Assembly (NCBI GenBank): GCA_030146045.1
Contig: JASLDG010000053.1
Coordinates: 1-7,977, forward strand
Direction: 5' to 3'
Length of the DNA: 7,977 nt
Source: Candidatus Saccharimonadales bacterium
Lineage (GTDB): Bacteria > Patescibacteriota > Saccharimonadia > Saccharimonadales > Saccharimonadaceae
This document shows positions 5,841 through 7,977 of the stretch, piece by piece (the first letter of the stretch is position 1; the number at the start of each line of letters is the position of its first letter). Below the pieces are notes generated by a model. That model saw nothing but the letters and a program-made list of their open reading frames with translations. It had not been told where the DNA came from and ran no database searches. A program made the translations under genes and the position numbers.

Positions 5841-7487
5841 TTACATCATCCCCATGCCAGGCATGCCACCACCCATTGGAGCTGGAGCTTCCTTTTCAGG
5901 GATTTCAACAACCAATGCGCCCATCGTTGCCGCCGTCGAAGCGATCGACACGGCATTTTGCACCGCTTCTTTGGTCACCTTGACTGGGTCGATGACACCG
6001 GCTTTTTTAACATCAACAAGTCCAGCCTCAGGAGCATTAACATCAACGCCAAATCCAACCTTGCCAGCTTCAACTTGGGCTAGGAGTGCTTCACTATTGA
6101 GACCAGCATTGGCAGTAATCTGGAGGAATGGCTGCTTAAGCGCGTTTTTGAGAATCTGCTTACCAGCGGTAATACTATCGGCACCATCAGCGGTGATCTT
6201 AGCCGAGAGGTTCACGAGCGTGACACCACCACCGGCAACGATACCTTCAGCGAGCGCTGCCTTGGTAGCCGCCACAGCATCGTCAACACGGAATTTCTTC
6301 TCGTCGATCTCTGTCTCGGTTGCACCGCCGACTTTAATGACAGCAACTTTACCACTCAGAGCTGCTGCACGCTTTTCGTACTGCTCTTTATCGTATTCGC
6401 TATTGGCGTTGTCTGCCTGCGCGATAATCTGGGTGATACGCGCCTTCACATCACTTGCACTACCCTTGCCTTCAATAATCGTGGTGTTGTCTTTGCCTAC
6501 AATCACCTTGCGTGCACTACCAACAACTTCGAGGCCAACATTTTCAAAGGTCAGCCCCTGGTCTTCTGATACCACCGTCGCGCCCGTGAGGGTTGCGATA
6601 TCACCAAAGATTTCTTTGCGGCGATCGCCAAATGCTGGCGCCTTGACAGCGACCGTATTGAGTACACCCTTAAGCTTGTTGAGGATCAGTACGCTGAGCG
6701 CCTCGCCATCAACTTCATCCGCGAAGAGCACGACATCTTTTTTACCCGCTTGAGCAAGTTTCTCGATAATCGGCAGAAGTTCCTGAACGGTTGAAATTTT
6801 CTTATCAGTAATGACCACGGCTGGTTTTTCGTAGACTGCCTCTTGGCGACCGGTGTCAGTCACAAAGAACGGACTTGCCCAGCCTTTATCCAGGCTAAAG
6901 CCTTCGACGACTTCGCTCTCGAGCTCAAGGCCTTGCCCCTGCTCGACCGTCACCACGCCATCTTTACCTACCTTAGCAATCACATCAGCAATCAACTCAC
7001 CAATTTCGCGGCTCCCCGCACTGATTGTTGCCACTTCAGCGACACGGTCTTTCTTGCCTTCGATACTCTCTGCCAGCGTATCAAGCTGCTTGATAATCTC
7101 TGCACCTGCTTGCTCGATACCCTTGCGGAGTTCTTGCGGGTTATGGCCAGCTGCGATCAGGCGATTGGCTTCTTTCAAGATATTGTAGGTCAATACCGTC
7201 ACCGTCGTCGTACCGTCACCAGCGACTTTATTGAGCTTGCTTGCTGCTTGCTTGATCAGCTCAGCACCAACTTTGTAGCCAAGTTTATCATCATCTTCCT
7301 CTGGCAAATCCACACTTTCAGCCACCGTCACCCCGTCATGTGTGACGGTTGGACCGCCGTAGCCTTTGGCAATCACCACGTTGCGACCTTTTGGTCCGTA
7401 GGTTACCTTTACCGCATCGTAGAGCGCCTTTGCGCCACCCAGTACGCGCTCACGCGCATCATCATCGTAAAATACTTTTTTAGCCAT
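5841..7487 (-). CDS. groEL: Chaperonin GroEL (Hsp60), ATP-dependent protein-folding chamber
   Basis: This full-length 548-residue GroEL forms the double seven-membered ring that folds proteins with ATP and the GroES lid in the cytoplasm. The start follows AAAGGAG at 7494-7500. The equatorial domain has the nucleotide site: TYGPKGRN at 29-36, Asp51 in HDGVTVAE and GDGTTT at 90-95 with Asp91. The apical substrate-binding domain spans about 190-375. The C-terminal equatorial part has VGGATETE at 386-393 and Asp403 in RVDDA, equivalent to the ATP-hydrolysing Asp398 of the E. coli protein. The C-terminus is the expected Gly/Met-rich tail (GGGMPGMGMM). All key residues are present, so it should be active. 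It is the second gene of the operon, 159 bp after groES. The long plus-strand open frames over this gene are shadows. Confidence 0.98.
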   Translation of the reverse strand: MAKKVFYDDDARERVLGGAKALYDAVKVTYGPKGRNVVIAKGYGGPTVTHDGVTVAESVDLPEEDDDKLGYKVGAELIKQAASKLNKVAGDGTTTVTVLTYNILKEANRLIAAGHNPQELRKGIEQAGAEIIKQLDTLAESIEGKKDRVAEVATISAGSREIGELIADVIAKVGKDGVVTVEQGQGLELESEVVEGFSLDKGWASPFFVTDTGRQEAVYEKPAVVITDKKISTVQELLPIIEKLAQAGKKDVVLFADEVDGEALSVLILNKLKGVLNTVAVKAPAFGDRRKEIFGDIATLTGATVVSEDQGLTFENVGLEVVGSARKVIVGKDNTTIIEGKGSASDVKARITQIIAQADNANSEYDKEQYEKRAAALSGKVAVIKVGGATETEIDEKKFRVDDAVAATKAALAEGIVAGGGVTLVNLSAKITADGADSITAGKQILKNALKQPFLQITANAGLNSEALLAQVEAGKVGFGVDVNAPEAGLVDVKKAGVIDPVKVTKEAVQNAVSIASTAATMGALVVEIPEKEAPAPMGGGMPGMGMM

Positions 7488-7506
7488 TGATCTCTCCTTT
7501 CAGGGA

Positions 7507-7576
7507 ATAGGACAAACCTGCGGTACTCCACCCCTCAAAATCCTTCGGATTTCGTGGGGACCCCGGTTTTTCCTAT
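7507..7576 (-). other. Long intercistronic hairpin between groES and groEL
   Basis: ATAGGACAAACC (7507-7518) pairs with GGTTTTTCCTAT (7565-7576) at 11 of 12 positions. Inside it CCCCTCAAAATCC (7531-7543) pairs with GGATTTCGTGGGG (7547-7559) at 11 of 13 around a TTC loop. On the minus strand the structure ends 6 bases before the AAAGGAG site of groEL. No U tract follows, so it is not a normal terminator. A role in mRNA processing, stability or translation of groEL is possible; a mobile palindromic repeat is another reading. Confidence 0.7.
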
Positions 7577-7646
7577 CGCGCCGAGCGCCGGAGTAAATCC
7601 GTCGATTCGGGCTGGGCTTTTCCCTTTAGTTACTTATTAATTAAAT

Positions 7647-7910
7647 TTAAACTGTCGCGAGGACGTCTTCTTCTTTTACGATTAAGTATTCAACACCATC
7701 GACTTTGAGTTCAGTAGTTGAATATTCTTTGTAAACAATCTTGTCACCTTTTTTAATTCCCTTCACCTCAGGACCGATTGCCTCGACAACAGCCAAGACT
7801 GGCTTTTCTTTGGCCGATTCGGGCAAATAGATACCACTGGCGGTCTGCGTCTTGGCTTCTTCCTTAACGGCAACCACACGGTCGGCGAGCGGTTTGATTG
7901 GTGTACTCAT
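7647..7910 (-). CDS. groES: Co-chaperonin GroES (Hsp10), short form
   Basis: This 87-residue protein is the heptameric lid of the GroEL chamber. It begins with the typical IKPLADRVV strand (5-13), followed by the mobile loop (about 17-36) with the hydrophobic IYL tripeptide at 27-29 that docks on GroEL, and SAKEKP at 32-37. KGDKIVY at 54-60, the ELKVDGVEYLIV strand at 67-78 and DVLA at 82-85 complete the fold. It is about 8-10 residues shorter than usual; the loss falls in the segment after AIGP (45-47), where other GroES proteins carry the roof beta-hairpin. GGAGGAG at 7918-7924, 7 bp upstream, supports the start. It is first in the operon, under a promoter overlapped by a CIRCE half-site. 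Confidence 0.96.
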   Translation of the reverse strand: MSTPIKPLADRVVAVKEEAKTQTASGIYLPESAKEKPVLAVVEAIGPEVKGIKKGDKIVYKEYSTTELKVDGVEYLIVKEEDVLATV

Positions 7911-7945
7911 GGGTGATCTCCTCCGTTTTTTCGTTTGTGTATACT

Positions 7946-7974
7946 ATTGTAGCCAAAAAAATTAGCACTTGCAA
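7946..7974 (-). promoter_or_regulatory. Sigma70-type promoter of groES-groEL
   Basis: On the minus strand TTGCAA (7969-7974) and TACAAT (7946-7951) are exactly 17 bp apart. Transcription would start near 7939, about 29 bases before the groES ATG. The -35 box overlaps the CIRCE half-site, so a bound repressor would block polymerase. Confidence 0.82.
7962..7970. promoter_or_regulatory. Half of a CIRCE operator (HrcA binding site), second half beyond window edge
   Basis: TTAGCACTT matches the CIRCE half-site TTAGCACTC at 8 of 9 bases. CIRCE is an inverted repeat with a 9-base spacer, so the partner (GAGTGCTAA on the plus strand) would lie at 7980-7988, just outside. Position upstream of groES and overlap with the promoter are as expected for HrcA heat-shock control. 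Confidence 0.75.
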
Positions 7975-7977
7975 GGT

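Noticed and set aside
5809..6753. 314-codon open frame on the plus strand across groEL
   Set aside because: It is antisense to a fully conserved groEL, its composition is Ser/Ala/Leu-rich as in reverse shadows, and it starts inside the groEL terminator hairpin.
6843..7490. 215-codon plus-strand open frame across the groEL 5' part
   Set aside because: Shadow of groEL; no ribosome site, no recognisable protein features.

Overview
The window looks like a chromosomal piece of a small-genome bacterium of the Candidate Phyla Radiation, most likely a Candidatus Saccharibacteria (TM7) relative. This is inferred from the style of the GroEL and the roof-shortened GroES, from cell-surface proteins with an LPTTGP-type sorting signal, and from a DUF11-type surface protein beside a Pro/Thr-rich membrane protein. 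No rRNA or other marker is present to settle it. All stops used are ordinary, and nothing suggests UGA recoding.

Layout from left to right. Positions 1-780 (minus) hold the first 260 codons of an archaeal-type bifunctional phosphoglucose/phosphomannose isomerase that runs off the left edge. A short AT-rich divergent region (781-897) separates it from an Ala/Pro-rich protein of unknown function on the plus strand (898-1401). That gene converges on a minus-strand surface operon, with a perfect 12-bp hairpin terminator (1441-1469) between them that should work in both directions. The operon (4745 to 1491) encodes a single-pass membrane protein with a long Pro/Thr-rich outer tail, then 30 bp later a secreted DUF11-type protein with a C-terminal LPTTG anchor. 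It is driven by a strong-looking promoter with a consensus -35 box, preceded by two further TTGACA copies. Upstream, also on the minus strand, is a gene of unknown function (5712-4951) that ends in a long leucine zipper. Last is the groES-groEL chaperonin operon (7910 to 5841), with a sigma70-type promoter and half of a CIRCE operator at the right edge.

Functionally there are three themes: central sugar phosphate metabolism, two co-transcribed envelope proteins, and the heat-shock chaperonin. Seven of the window's eight junctions are compact. The exceptional one is the 159-bp groES-groEL spacer, which can fold into a long GC-rich hairpin ending just before the groEL ribosome binding site and has competing pairings. 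No mobile element, CRISPR array, tRNA or rRNA was seen. No gene-free stretch exceeds about 240 bases.
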